From NCBI RefSeq assembly GCF_003989665.1, contig NZ_RZIJ01000017.1:1-64000 (forward strand): DNA of 64,000 nt, in the 5' to 3' direction. The position numbers were made by a program, and so were the translations under genes. Under the pieces are notes generated by a model that searched no databases, had not been told where the DNA came from, and saw only the letters and a program-made list of their open reading frames with translations. Shown here piece after piece: positions 17,775 through 25,251 of the stretch; position 1 is the stretch's first letter, and each line of letters starts with the position of its first letter. Source of the DNA: Azospirillum doebereinerae. GTDB lineage: Bacteria; Pseudomonadota; Alphaproteobacteria; Azospirillales; Azospirillaceae.

Positions 17775-18934
17775 TGCCGATGTTCGCCGGCCGGAACTGG
17801 ACACTCGCCGACTTCCAGCCCTTCAAGTATTTCGAGAACTGGACTCCGTTCTGGGGCGATGTCCTGACCGAGCTGGACAGCCGGGCGGAAGGCATCGGCG
17901 AGGCCACGGCAGCGGCCATCAGCGCCGCCGAGGCGACGCTGGCCGACCGGCAGACGGTGGCCCAGGATAAGGCGGCGGTCGCCACCGACAAGACGGCGAT
18001 GCACACCGACCGTCTCGCCGCCGATGCCGACGCAGCGGCCACGGCGGCGGACCGGACGGCGGTGGCGGCCGACAAGACGGCGGTGCATGCCGATCGTCTC
18101 GCCGCCGACACCGACGCCCAGGCGACCGCCGCCGATCGGCTGGCCGTCGCCACGGACAAGACGGCGGTGCACGCCGATCGCGTGGCGGCCGACGCCGACG
18201 CGGTCGCCACGGCGGCCGACCGGCTGGCGGTGGCGGCGGACAAGGCGACGGTGGTAGGTGACAAACAGGCGGTGCATGACGACCGCGTGGCGGCCGACGC
18301 AGCGGCGGCGCAGGCACTGGCCGCCGCCGCCAGCGTCAACCTGCCGGCGATCACGGTCGCCAACGCCGGGCAGGGCCTGGAGGTCAAGCCGAACGGGACC
18401 GGCTGGCAGCTTGCCACCTTCCTGAAAGCCCTGGCGGGCACAGCCACTTCGTGGATCCGCACGGTCGCCGGCTCGGCGGCCACACCCGGTCTCCAAGTCG
18501 GCGAGGCCGGCACCGGCCTGTACCTCGTCAGCGCCGGGGTGGTCGCGCTGGTGCTCACCGGGGCCGTCGAGGTGTTCCGGACCGCAGCCAACGGTGTCGC
18601 GAGCTTCGGCCGTGCCGTCGTGCCCAAGACGGTGGATGCTCCTTGGACCAGCACGATCACGCTTGACCTGACAGCGGGCAACAAGTTCCGGACCACCCTT
18701 GGCGGGGCGACTGTCTATGGGAACCCCACGCTGACGGCGGCCATGATCGGGCAAGAATTCACGATCATCCCGACGCAGGGCACCGGTAACCAAACCGTCA
18801 GCTTCTCTAGCTTGTTCAAATTTCCCAATGGCGCCGCGCCGACGGCCTCGACCGCCGCCGGCAAGCGGGATCGGGTCATCTGCGAGGTGGTCAGCACGAC
18901 CGCCATCGACGCCGTCTACATCAAGGGGTTCTGA
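17774..18934 (+). CDS. Tail fibre with heptad-repeat stalk
   Basis: A 386-residue fibre protein. Residues 1 to about 30 (FAGRNWTLADFQPFKYFENWTPFWGDVL) look like a tail-attachment segment. Residues about 60-180 consist of 28-residue repeats (four heptads each) of the pattern TAVHADRxAADxDA-xATAADRxAVAxDK, with at least three near-identical copies, which predicts a trimeric coiled-coil stalk. The rest is a beta-rich head domain. The repeats are visible in the DNA as 84-base direct repeats between about 17,990 and 18,290. Confidence 0.75.
   Translation: MPMFAGRNWTLADFQPFKYFENWTPFWGDVLTELDSRAEGIGEATAAAISAAEATLADRQTVAQDKAAVATDKTAMHTDRLAADADAAATAADRTAVAADKTAVHADRLAADTDAQATAADRLAVATDKTAVHADRVAADADAVATAADRLAVAADKATVVGDKQAVHDDRVAADAAAAQALAAAASVNLPAITVANAGQGLEVKPNGTGWQLATFLKALAGTATSWIRTVAGSAATPGLQVGEAGTGLYLVSAGVVALVLTGAVEVFRTAANGVASFGRAVVPKTVDAPWTSTITLDLTAGNKFRTTLGGATVYGNPTLTAAMIGQEFTIIPTQGTGNQTVSFSSLFKFPNGAAPTASTAAGKRDRVICEVVSTTAIDAVYIKGF
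17994..18247 (+). repeat. 84-bp tandem repeats in the tail-fibre stalk
   Basis: Three successive 84-base units encode the 28-residue heptad blocks that begin TAMHTDR, TAVHADR and TAVHADR. Such tandem repeats can change copy number by slippage and so alter fibre length. Confidence 0.7.
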
Positions 18935-19764
18935 TGATGGATGCCTTCATCCGCCGCCCCTCCGGCCTGCTGTTGCCACCGGAGCCGCGCCTTCACCGCC
19001 CGCAGCTCTGCGACCTGTTCGGCGGCACCATGATGATGGGCTCCGCTCCGCTGCGCCTCGTCAAATTCAAGTTATGGGGAGCGGCTGGAGGGACAGCGAC
19101 TGGCAATCCGGGCGCGCCCGGTGGGGCGGGCGGTTATACCGAGTACACCGATACGTGGGAGGCCGGGACGGCCTTCGGATTGGTTGTGGGGGGTGGAGGC
19201 CTTAACTTCGCGGGCGGGGGGTTGGCCGGGGTCTTTTCCAGTACGACGATCAATCAGGGCACGGCCATTGCGATCGCTGGCGGCGGCGGTTCCAGCGGTG
19301 ATTATTTCAGCCAGACAAAGGGCGGCGCCGGAGGCGGCCTATCGGGAGAGGCGGGCTACGCTTTTAGCTTCGGCTCTGCCGGAGCTGGCGCCACACAAAC
19401 GGCCGGGGGCGGCGCTCTCAACGGTGGCTCCGGTGTCGGCGCTGGTGGCGGGTCGTCCGGCCCGACCTACGGCGGGGGCGGTTCCGGCAGCAACGGTGGT
19501 GGCGGTGGCGGTGGTGGATACTTCGGGGGCTACGGCGGGAACACCGCAGGCGGTGGCGGCGGCAGTGGGTTCGTGCTGTCCGGCGCCAAGGGTTCGACCG
19601 TCGCGGGCAGCGGTCCGACGCCTGGGAACTCTGGTGACGCTGACCGAGCCGGGGCTGGGGCCGCCGGGGCCGCGCAAGGAGCCGATGCGCGCATCGTGAT
19701 CTTCATCGACGGCCTTTACCACACGGCCTTCGGTTATGGCGGCGCAACATTTATCGTTCCATGA
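18934..19764 (+). CDS. Glycine-rich tail-tip adhesin candidate
   Basis: A 276-residue protein whose middle (about 45-240) is dominated by glycine runs such as GGGGSGSNGGGGGGGGYFGG. The opening of that domain (LVKFKLWGAAGGTATG) and the closing DARIVIFIDG are typical of phage glycine-rich adhesins. In some T-even-like phages such domains form polyglycine-II sandwiches at the fibre tip that select the receptor. It follows the fibre gene with an ATGATG overlap. Receptor binding is inferred from composition and place. Confidence 0.6.
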   Translation: MMDAFIRRPSGLLLPPEPRLHRPQLCDLFGGTMMMGSAPLRLVKFKLWGAAGGTATGNPGAPGGAGGYTEYTDTWEAGTAFGLVVGGGGLNFAGGGLAGVFSSTTINQGTAIAIAGGGGSSGDYFSQTKGGAGGGLSGEAGYAFSFGSAGAGATQTAGGGALNGGSGVGAGGGSSGPTYGGGGSGSNGGGGGGGGYFGGYGGNTAGGGGGSGFVLSGAKGSTVAGSGPTPGNSGDADRAGAGAAGAAQGADARIVIFIDGLYHTAFGYGGATFIVP

Positions 19765-20450
19765 GGCATCAGATGCACACATTCCCTTTGGTCGTGGTGA
19801 CCGGCAACAGGGTCGCTGCCGTCTTCGAGCGTCGAGCCCAATTCATTGGCCCTGGTGATGTCCCACACCCCGCCGAAGCCTGGGATTTCTGGACGCCAGC
19901 CGAGTGGGCCGCCCTATGCCCCGGCTGGACGATCCTCCCGCTGGTCGATGAGCAGCCGCCGACCGTCGCCGGAAAGCGCGCGGTGCGCCGGCCGCTGGCC
20001 GACTGGACGGTCGGCGCCGACGCAGTGAGCGTCACCTATGAGCCGGTCGACCTGACGCCCGCCGAACTGGCCGCCACCCTCAGCGTGGCCCGCGTCGCCA
20101 AGGTGGCCGCCATCAACGCCGAGCGCGACCGCCGCCTCTCCGTCGGCGCCCCCTATGCCGGCAAGCGGATCGAGGTCTCCGACAAGGGACGGGCCGACCT
20201 GGGCGGCATGGTGTCGGCCGCGATCCTGGCGACCAGCGGCGCGGCGCTGTGGGGTGAGGGCTACGCGCGCGGCTGGATCGCCATGGATAACGAGCGGGTG
20301 CCGCTGCTCACGCCGCTGGACGGCATCGCCTTAGCCGGATCCGTGGGCGACTGGTACGGCCTGACCATGCAGCACGCCCGCGATCTTAAGGACGCGGCCT
20401 TGGCCGGCGATCTGACTGCGGTGAACGAACTGGCCGGCTGGCCCGGCTGA
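19761..20450 (+). CDS. DUF4376-containing phage protein (fibre-assembly position)
   Basis: A 229-residue protein. The N-terminal part (to about 110) has PAEAWDFWTPAEWAALCPGW; the C-terminal part begins AAINAERDRRLS, then YAGKRIEVSDKGRADLGGM, and ends in helices with HARDLKDAALAGDLTAV, which is the DUF4376 pattern found in phage tail-fibre-associated proteins. The start at 19,761 overlaps the upstream stop; an alternative ATG is at 19,773. A terminator-like hairpin follows at 20,486. Confidence 0.65.
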   Translation: MRHQMHTFPLVVVTGNRVAAVFERRAQFIGPGDVPHPAEAWDFWTPAEWAALCPGWTILPLVDEQPPTVAGKRAVRRPLADWTVGADAVSVTYEPVDLTPAELAATLSVARVAKVAAINAERDRRLSVGAPYAGKRIEVSDKGRADLGGMVSAAILATSGAALWGEGYARGWIAMDNERVPLLTPLDGIALAGSVGDWYGLTMQHARDLKDAALAGDLTAVNELAGWPG

Positions 20451-20485
20451 TCCCCGCGACAACACTCCAACCCCGATCGACCGAC

Positions 20486-20505
20486 AAGGCGCCGCGTGGC
20501 GCCTT
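20486..20505 (+). terminator. Hairpin terminator after tail genes
   Basis: AAGGCGCC, a GCGT loop and GGCGCCTT form an 8-base stem followed by TTGTCG. It separates the tail module from the lysis module. Confidence 0.6.
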
Positions 20506-20528
20506 TGTCGTGTCTGGAGGATCCCCGC

Positions 20529-21113
20529 ATGTTCACCACCCTCTGGCCAGCGCTTGCCAGCTGGCTGGCCGCGTCGTGGCCAGCCGTCGTCCTCTCCGCT
20601 CTGGCTCTGGCCGCCGCCTACCGCGAGCGCGGGCAGGGGCACGCTTGGCTTGGCACCACCGGGGCGCGCGTGGTCTTCTGGGCGCTGCCGGTCGGTGCCA
20701 TGACCTTCGCCTTGGCTGGCCCGCCGAACCTGGACGGGGCGCGGGTGGCGGTGCTGACCGGTGCTCTGGCCTACGCCGGCATGGCGTGGCTGCCGCACGC
20801 TGCCGGACAGAACCTGACCGAGACGGCGGCGGCCTACCCGCAGAGCTGGACCGCTCGCATCAGCCTTTCCAACAAGCTGGGCTACCTCGCCGCTGTGGGC
20901 ATCGCCCGGCTGGCGTTGATCGCCCTGCCGCTGGTCCCCGGCCACCCCGCTGCCCTGTGGCTGCCGCTCGCTGGGCTGGTCCTGCCGCTCGCCTACCTTC
21001 TGGGCGCCCGGCTGCCGGCGTTGCCCTGGCGCCTGACCACCGCCACGGAGTGGGGCGAGGCCCTGTCCGGCTTGGGCATCGGCGCCGCGCTCGCCGTCAC
21101 GCTGACCGCCTGA
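20529..21113 (+). CDS. Prophage integral membrane protein (holin candidate)
   Basis: A 194-residue protein with five or six hydrophobic segments, for example ASWPAVVLSALALAAAY, GARVVFWALPVGAMTFALAG and LAAVGIARLALIALPLV. GGAGG sits 9 bases before the ATG at 20,529; the open frame upstream of this is not used. It lies just before the endolysin gene, which is a common holin position, but it is larger and has more segments than usual holins, so other envelope functions such as superinfection exclusion are possible. Confidence 0.55.
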   Translation: MFTTLWPALASWLAASWPAVVLSALALAAAYRERGQGHAWLGTTGARVVFWALPVGAMTFALAGPPNLDGARVAVLTGALAYAGMAWLPHAAGQNLTETAAAYPQSWTARISLSNKLGYLAAVGIARLALIALPLVPGHPAALWLPLAGLVLPLAYLLGARLPALPWRLTTATEWGEALSGLGIGAALAVTLTA

Positions 21114-21133
21114 AGCGGGGCAGGAAGCCACTT

Positions 21134-21166
21134 CATTTTTCCGCCCTCTTCGGAGGTCGGAAAATG
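21134..21166. other. Hairpin with TTCG loop upstream of endolysin
   Basis: CATTTTTCCGCCCTC and GAGGTCGGAAAATG pair around a TTCG loop with one bulge and one mismatch. It lies in the 153-base gap between the membrane protein and the endolysin. The function is unclear; it may be a terminator or a stability element. Confidence 0.4.
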
Positions 21167-21266
21167 GGACATGACCGCCCGCAACAGACCCCGACCGATC
21201 CCCGATTCGTCACCCACGCCGCCCGGCCCGTGCCCAGCGGCCTTTTTGCGCTGAAGGAGACCATGC

Positions 21267-22028
21267 ATGCGCGCCATCCCGCATTCCTGCCCCGAACTGG
21301 TGAAGGCCGCCGAGGGCCTGCGCCTCACCGCCTACCCCGATCCCGCCAGCGGCGGCGCGCCCTGGACGATCGGCTACGGCCACACCGGGCCGGAGGTTCG
21401 CCCCGGCCTGACCATCACCCCGGCCCGCGCCGAGGAACTGCTGGCCCAGGATCTGACCGAGGCGGCGGCGATCGTCGACCGCGCTGTCAACGCGCCGCTG
21501 ACCGACGCCCAGTTCGGGGCGCTGGTCTCCTTCGTCTTCAACGTCGGCACCGGGCGGAAGGCCAAGGGCAAGGACACCGGCAAGGACGGGTTCCTCGTCC
21601 TGAAGACCGGCAAGCCCTCGACGCTGCTGGTCAAGCTCAACGCCGGGGACCATGCCGGCGCAGCGGCCGAGTTCGGCAAGTGGACGCGCGGCGACGGCAA
21701 GGTGATGGCCGGCTTGGTCAAGCGGCGCGCGACCGAGGCGGCGCTGTTCCTGGCCGACACCAACGCCCCGGTCACGCGCGCGGCCGAGCCGGCGCCGGGC
21801 ATGAAGCCGCTGGCCAAGTCGGTGACCGGGGTCAGCGGCGGCGGCGCGCTGGGGCTGGCCACCGTCGCGGTGGTGATCGACCAAGCGCGCGACGTGTCGG
21901 AGTCGGTGCGCGGCCTGCTGGAGGCGCTGCCGTCGGGCGCGCTGGGCTGGGGGGTCGCCGCGCTGCTGGGCGTGGCGGTGGTGGTGATGCTGGTCCGGCG
22001 CTGGGACGACCAGCGCAAGGCGGCGTGA
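21267..22028 (+). CDS. GH24 endolysin with C-terminal membrane segments
   Basis: A 253-residue phage lysozyme that cleaves peptidoglycan. The catalytic region shows Glu16 (KAAEGLRLTAY), Asp25 and Thr34 in WTIGYGHTG, the E-D-T pattern of the T4/lambdoid lysozyme family with a three-residue insertion. Residues about 185-253 add two hydrophobic stretches (LATVAVVIDQ and WGVAALLGVAVVVMLV) that are unusual for a soluble endolysin and could anchor it or act like a holin. GGAGA precedes the ATG at 21,267. Its stop overlaps the next start. Confidence 0.85.
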   Translation: MRAIPHSCPELVKAAEGLRLTAYPDPASGGAPWTIGYGHTGPEVRPGLTITPARAEELLAQDLTEAAAIVDRAVNAPLTDAQFGALVSFVFNVGTGRKAKGKDTGKDGFLVLKTGKPSTLLVKLNAGDHAGAAAEFGKWTRGDGKVMAGLVKRRATEAALFLADTNAPVTRAAEPAPGMKPLAKSVTGVSGGGALGLATVAVVIDQARDVSESVRGLLEALPSGALGWGVAALLGVAVVVMLVRRWDDQRKAA

Positions 22029-22270
22029 TGGTCCTCCTCGCCGCGCTGTGGGGCCGGGTCGGTCCCACCCTGATCGCCGCCGGGCTTCTGCTGGCGGCGA
22101 TCGTCTCCTTCGGTGCCGTCCAGCGCCGGGCCGGGCGGCGGGACGCCGCCGTCAAGTCGACCACGTACTCCCTCTGGAACGCACAGGTGCGCCATGACAT
22201 CGAGGACGATCTTCGCCGGGCTGGCCCTGGCGCTGCTGACCGGCTGCGTGACGAGTGGAGCCGGGACTGA
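22028..22270 (+). CDS. Rz-like inner-membrane spanin candidate
   Basis: An 80-residue protein with one N-terminal membrane segment (LIAAGLLLAAIVSFGAV) followed by a short, charged helix. This is the layout of an i-spanin, which together with an outer-membrane lipoprotein fuses the two membranes in the last step of lysis. It is short for an Rz. The partner gene at 22,194 overlaps its 3' part in another frame, the usual Rz/Rz1 arrangement. Confidence 0.65.
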   Translation: MVLLAALWGRVGPTLIAAGLLLAAIVSFGAVQRRAGRRDAAVKSTTYSLWNAQVRHDIEDDLRRAGPGAADRLRDEWSRD

Positions 22271-22400
22271 GGGCGCCTGCGCAGCGTGGCGGCCAGTCTA
22301 CGTCAGCCGGGCCGATGCGCTGACCGAGGGCACGGCGGAGCAGCTCCTTGCGCACAACCGTACTGGGGCGATCCTATGCGGGTGGAAGCCGGCCCGTTGA
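22194..22400 (+). CDS. Rz1-like lipoprotein (o-spanin candidate)
   Basis: A 68-residue protein with a lipoprotein signal: MTSRTIFAGLALALLTGC, where the Cys18 is the expected lipidation site. The mature part is about 50 residues. It starts inside the Rz-like gene in the +1 frame. Embedded or overlapping o-spanins are typical for tailed phages of Gram-negative hosts. Confidence 0.65.
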   Translation: MTSRTIFAGLALALLTGCVTSGAGTEGACAAWRPVYVSRADALTEGTAEQLLAHNRTGAILCGWKPAR

Positions 22401-22407
22401 AGGCGAG

Positions 22408-22436
22408 GCCAAACCGTTCCCTGGGAACGGTTTGGC
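22408..22436 (+). terminator. Perfect 14-bp hairpin at end of lysis operon
   Basis: GCCAAACCGTTCCC and its exact complement are separated by one base just 8 bases after the lipoprotein stop. The long stem and the position mark the end of the late operon. Confidence 0.7.
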
Positions 22437-22618
22437 TAACAGGCGTGCGGAGCCATATATAATTTTGATCAAACTGTAGGGCGGCCAATCTAAGCGGAGA
22501 CCGCCATCATTCCTGCAAATGAAGATGTCAAACTGGCCAGCTAACGTATTGATTTTGCTAAGGTGAGTTTAAGCCCGAAAGTCTGACAAACGCTAAATAT
22601 TTCAATGCTCTAAGCATC
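22437..22618. other. Right end of prophage, non-coding
   Basis: An AT-richer stretch with no open frame of note between the late-operon hairpin and the attachment core. It contains a weak GGCGG/CCGCC inverted repeat around 22,482-22,506. It probably holds phage arm sites for the integrase, which cannot be identified by eye. Confidence 0.5.
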
Positions 22619-22661
22619 ACTTTTAATCATGTGGCCGTGGGTTCGAATCCCACCCGGATCA
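22619..22661 (+). repeat. Attachment core copy 1 (tRNA 3' half, probably tRNA-Lys)
   Basis: The 43 bases from ACTTTTAATC to CCGGATCA are identical to 32,486-32,528 and are followed here by CCA. They contain an anticodon loop CTTTTAA, a T arm (GTGGG, TTCGAAT, CCCAC) and the 3' acceptor strand, but no matching 5' half lies upstream. The anticodon read in this way is TTT, hence lysine, which is an inference. It is the junction between prophage and the second element. Confidence 0.85.
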
Positions 22662-22694
22662 CCAAAAACAGCTTGAATATCAAGCGATTAGACA

Positions 22695-22729
22695 AAGGCC
22701 CCGAGCAATTTGCCGGGGCCTTCGCTTTT
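22695..22729 (+). terminator. Rho-independent terminator behind attachment core 1
   Basis: AAGGCCCCG and CGGGGCCTT flank a 10-base loop and are followed by CGCTTTTG. A diverged copy stands at the same distance after core 2, so the duplicated block includes the tRNA gene's own terminator. Confidence 0.75.
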
Positions 22730-22842
22730 GTGTCCGCACCATGTCCGAATTCCGGACAAGGCGTGTCCGCGCCATTGCGATGCATTGGACCGCGGCAGGC
22801 GCTATCCTCCGGCCGTCCTTGTGATTTGGATGGGAGTGCGGA

Positions 22843-23529
22843 ATGGACGATCCATCGGGCGGATGGGCAAAAGCGGCGAAGGCGTCCGCCGAGCTTGGCG
22901 GAAAGGTGGTGGACGCAGCTCGCGACCTGGGGAGCTTCATTGCCGGGCCGGCGGCTGAGGTGGTGGGGATGGTCCAGGACCAGCTCAAGGTCGCGCGGTT
23001 CGAACGTCGGATCCGGCTAATGGATCGCGTCGATGCGCTCATGAAGGAGCGAGGCATGTCCGGGCCAACTCGACAGCTTACCCTAGCGGTTGGGCTGCCG
23101 CTTCTCTCTTACGCCGCAGTTGAGGAAGATGACAATCTCCAGGACCGATGGGCGACCTTGTTGACGAACGCTGCGGATGCCGGCAGCGGGACTGAGATGC
23201 GGCGTGCGTTTGTGTCCATGCTCGCCGACATGACGGCCCTGGATGTGAAGTGCCTCGTGGCTATCGCAACGGCTCCGAACGCGGGGAACGGCACCATCCT
23301 GACGGGTAAGTTGCCTGATTGCGTTGAGATCGACGAGCAGAGCGAAGCGGACGCGGCTATGCCGACAAAGGATGTGGCTGTGTCCCTCGGGAACCTCTAT
23401 CGGCTGGGGTGCATCACGCTCGGTATGACCTGGGGCGGCTGGATGCATCCGGCGACCGCCGCGATCACACCGCTTGGCCTTGCCTTCGTGCACGCCTGCA
23501 CCGCCCAGCAGCATGTAGCAACGCCATAG
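22843..23529 (+). CDS. DUF4393 (Abi-alpha) family protein, defence cargo candidate
   Basis: A 228-residue protein that fits the DUF4393 or Abi-alpha family: a short amphipathic N-terminus, the phrase FIAGPAAEVVGMVQDQLKVARFERR (about 25-50), RQLTLAVGLPLLSYAAVEEDDNLQDRWATLL (about 70-100) and a later helical part with SMLADMTALDVKCLV. Members have been tied to abortive phage infection; the mechanism is poorly known. It is the first gene inside the left end of the element, a usual place for satellite and prophage cargo, and is read away from the core. Family assignment is by recognition of these phrases. Confidence 0.7.
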   Translation: MDDPSGGWAKAAKASAELGGKVVDAARDLGSFIAGPAAEVVGMVQDQLKVARFERRIRLMDRVDALMKERGMSGPTRQLTLAVGLPLLSYAAVEEDDNLQDRWATLLTNAADAGSGTEMRRAFVSMLADMTALDVKCLVAIATAPNAGNGTILTGKLPDCVEIDEQSEADAAMPTKDVAVSLGNLYRLGCITLGMTWGGWMHPATAAITPLGLAFVHACTAQQHVATP

Positions 23530-23587
23530 CGGACCACAGCGGTTTCAGCCCTTCGGAACTATCCATATTCGTCACGCTACATATCTC

Positions 23588-23630
23588 TTGTCTAATCCGT
23601 AACGTGACGCTAGATTGTGTTACGTTACGG
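23588..23630 (+). promoter_or_regulatory. Promoter with 9-bp inverted-repeat operator
   Basis: CCGTAACGT (23,597-23,605) and its exact complement ACGTTACGG (23,622-23,630) flank 16 bases. A possible -35 TTGTCT (23,588-23,593) and -10 TAGATT (23,611-23,616) are 17 bases apart, so one arm lies in the spacer. The second arm ends two bases before the ATG of the next small gene, which suggests autoregulation of that gene. Confidence 0.5.
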
Positions 23631-23632
23631 AC

Positions 23633-23848
23633 ATGGAGGCCGCCTTGCAGGCGAAGCCAAAATATTTCGAGACCGCTTTGCCTGGAGCGGAACGGCAACG
23701 TCTCTACCGGCAGCGCAAAGCTGATCGGGAACGCCACACGGCGGAGTTGATTGCTGAACTGTTGGCCACCGTGCCGGAAGACGTGGCGGCTCGACTGACC
23801 GCCGACGAGCGATACAACGAGATCATCACCGCAGCCTTGCTGCGCTGA
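23633..23848 (+). CDS. Small basic protein, possible DNA-binding autoregulator
   Basis: A 71-residue protein with a basic helix (PGAERQRLYRQRKADRERHTAEL) and a helical C-terminus (PEDVAARLTADERYNEIITAALLR). Its start follows the inverted repeat at 23,597-23,630 by two bases and lacks a clear ribosome site; an alternative TTG start is at 23,615. The shape recalls small ribbon-helix-helix or helix-turn-helix regulators, but no family was recognised. Confidence 0.5.
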   Translation: MEAALQAKPKYFETALPGAERQRLYRQRKADRERHTAELIAELLATVPEDVAARLTADERYNEIITAALLR

Positions 23849-23929
23849 TTGAGCGCGGCCGATCCGGGAGGGGTAGGAGCCTCCCGGTCCGGCCTAACCA
23901 CAACCCGAGCTGTAGAGGAGCTACGGACC

Positions 23930-24691
23930 ATGGCTGGTTCCGAGAATACCACGACTTTGCCCGGCTGCATCAACGGACTGCCCAAGCGCGGCACCGGGCC
24001 GGGCATCCACCCCGACGCCGAGTTGCTGTTCGCCTGGGACGCCTTCACCGATGCTGTGACGGCCTACCAGTGCGCCCTGGATGGCGAAGAGGGGCTGTAC
24101 GAGGAGATTACCTTCAATCTCGGTCTTCGCATCGAGGCGTTCCGCCCGAAGACCATGGACGGGATGGCGCGCCAGCTCCGTTACCTGCTGACCAAATACA
24201 TCGACTGCGAAGACGCTTGGGAAGTCATCGTCTTTGGGGGCAACATGACGTCGGGCCTGAAGGAGATCCTGGACAACGTTCATCATGTCGGGATGCTGTG
24301 GCGCATGCTCGAATCGATTGATGGGCCTGCGGAGCGCATCGCCCGCGCGGCGACAGGGCGAAACGGCGGATCGACCCTCATCCCGGCGCTGGGCATGACC
24401 TTCGCCGATGCCAGCGCCAAGGTGCTCGCCTTGCTGGGCGATCACCAAGCCGCCGCCGAAGCCAGAACCGACGATCCGCCCGATCATCTGGTGGTGGAGG
24501 CGTGCGAGATCCGGCGCGCGGTGTTCACCGCGCCGCCCCGGACCCCGGCCGATGCGCTGGCCGTGTTGAACCTGCTGGCGGACGACGGCGCCGGCCTGAC
24601 CGATGGCCGCTGGGTGGAGGGGCAGGAAACCGCCGTGACCCTGCTGCGCGACTTCATGGCGCGGCAGGTCGCCCCCGACCAGCGGGTGTAG
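23930..24691 (+). CDS. Hypothetical protein, 253 residues
   Basis: A mostly helical, soluble protein beginning MAGSENTTTLPGC. The start was chosen at 23,930 because GAGGAG lies 9 bases upstream; the open frame begins earlier without a ribosome site. Segments include HPDAELLFAWDAFTDAVTAYQ, GMARQLRYLLTKYIDCEDAWE and a C-terminal PADALAVLNLLADDG. No domain is recognised. It shares the strand of the two genes before it and may be co-transcribed with the 71-residue protein. Codon use is like the host's. Confidence 0.6.
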   Translation: MAGSENTTTLPGCINGLPKRGTGPGIHPDAELLFAWDAFTDAVTAYQCALDGEEGLYEEITFNLGLRIEAFRPKTMDGMARQLRYLLTKYIDCEDAWEVIVFGGNMTSGLKEILDNVHHVGMLWRMLESIDGPAERIARAATGRNGGSTLIPALGMTFADASAKVLALLGDHQAAAEARTDDPPDHLVVEACEIRRAVFTAPPRTPADALAVLNLLADDGAGLTDGRWVEGQETAVTLLRDFMARQVAPDQRV

Positions 24692-24753
24692 CGGCTGCGT
24701 TCGGTCGATGCCGTGGAATGGCTGACAGGCCGAAAGCCCGCGGCATCGACTGT

Positions 24754-25050
24754 CTATTTGCCCCGCCGACGATGTGCTGTCCAGGCGTCACGCCGCCGCT
24801 TTCGATCCTCTTCCTCCACGTCTCTCTCGTGGGCTTCGATCGAGTAGCCGGATAACATATCTACCGCTTCGTCGAGGCGGCGGCGATCCCACAGCTTGCT
24901 ACGGCCATAGGTGATGGGATCGGGCCATGTCCCCTCCTCCATACCCAGGTTGAAGCTATTGACGGTTAGGCCCAGGTAGGAGGCCGCCTGCAGACGTGTC
25001 AGAAGACGCGGCCAGTTTGGCAGACCGGCTAGATCGGGATTGCGTGCCAC
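24754..25050 (-). CDS. AlpA/excisionase-like helix-turn-helix protein (left)
   Basis: A 98-residue protein with the sequence pattern of MerR-fold excisionases: LTRLQAASYLGLTVNSFNLGMEEGTWPDPITYGRSKLWDRRRLDEAVD covers the helix-turn-helix and wing, and the tail is highly charged. Such proteins act as recombination directionality factors or transcription regulators. The element has a second AlpA-like gene at 30,206, so this one may control the cargo end. It is read toward the left core. Confidence 0.65.
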   Translation of the reverse strand: MARNPDLAGLPNWPRLLTRLQAASYLGLTVNSFNLGMEEGTWPDPITYGRSKLWDRRRLDEAVDMLSGYSIEAHERDVEEEDRKRRRDAWTAHRRRGK

Positions 25051-25240
25051 GGGTCCTTCCTCAGTGCCAGGAGCACCTTGGCCAGTTGAGCTTCTCGACG
25101 TGCTGGTGTCGGTGTCCGGCGTGGACTCTGCCGTGCTGGAGGACCGCTACTTCCTGCATCCGGCGGAGAAGCTGTGGCCCGCTGCAGTCGTTGGTGACAC
25201 GCTGACAAGTGGCCTTGGTGGTATCGGCGTAGGGGAGTAA
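25040..25240 (+). CDS. Possible small protein or gene remnant, 66 residues
   Basis: A TTG-initiated frame whose body PVELLDVLVSVSGVDSAVLED then YFLHPAEKLWPAAVVG reads like genuine protein. A strong rho-independent terminator on the same strand follows its stop by 11 bases, which supports transcription through it. It overlaps the start of the opposite helix-turn-helix gene, lacks a clear ribosome site, and may be the remains of a longer gene. Confidence 0.3.
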   Translation: MRATGPSSVPGAPWPVELLDVLVSVSGVDSAVLEDRYFLHPAEKLWPAAVVGDTLTSGLGGIGVGE

Positions 25241-25251
25241 CAGCAGTCCGA

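Larger units (their letters stand above)
1..22618 (+). mobile_element. Lambda-type siphophage prophage, right part (left end outside window)
   Basis: Twenty-four or so co-directional genes follow the order packaging, head, tail, fibre, lysis that is characteristic of lambda-like siphophages, with many ATGA or TGATG start/stop overlaps. The right boundary is taken as the 43-bp tRNA-derived core that begins at 22,619. The left boundary, integrase, repressor and replication genes are not in view. The terminase is N-terminally incomplete, so the prophage may be defective for packaging; the other structural genes look intact. Confidence 0.9.

Noticed and set aside
22600..22665. A complete tRNA gene at the attachment core
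   Set aside because: The T arm and 3' acceptor strand are present, but no 5' acceptor strand (GATCCGG) or D arm lies upstream at either copy.
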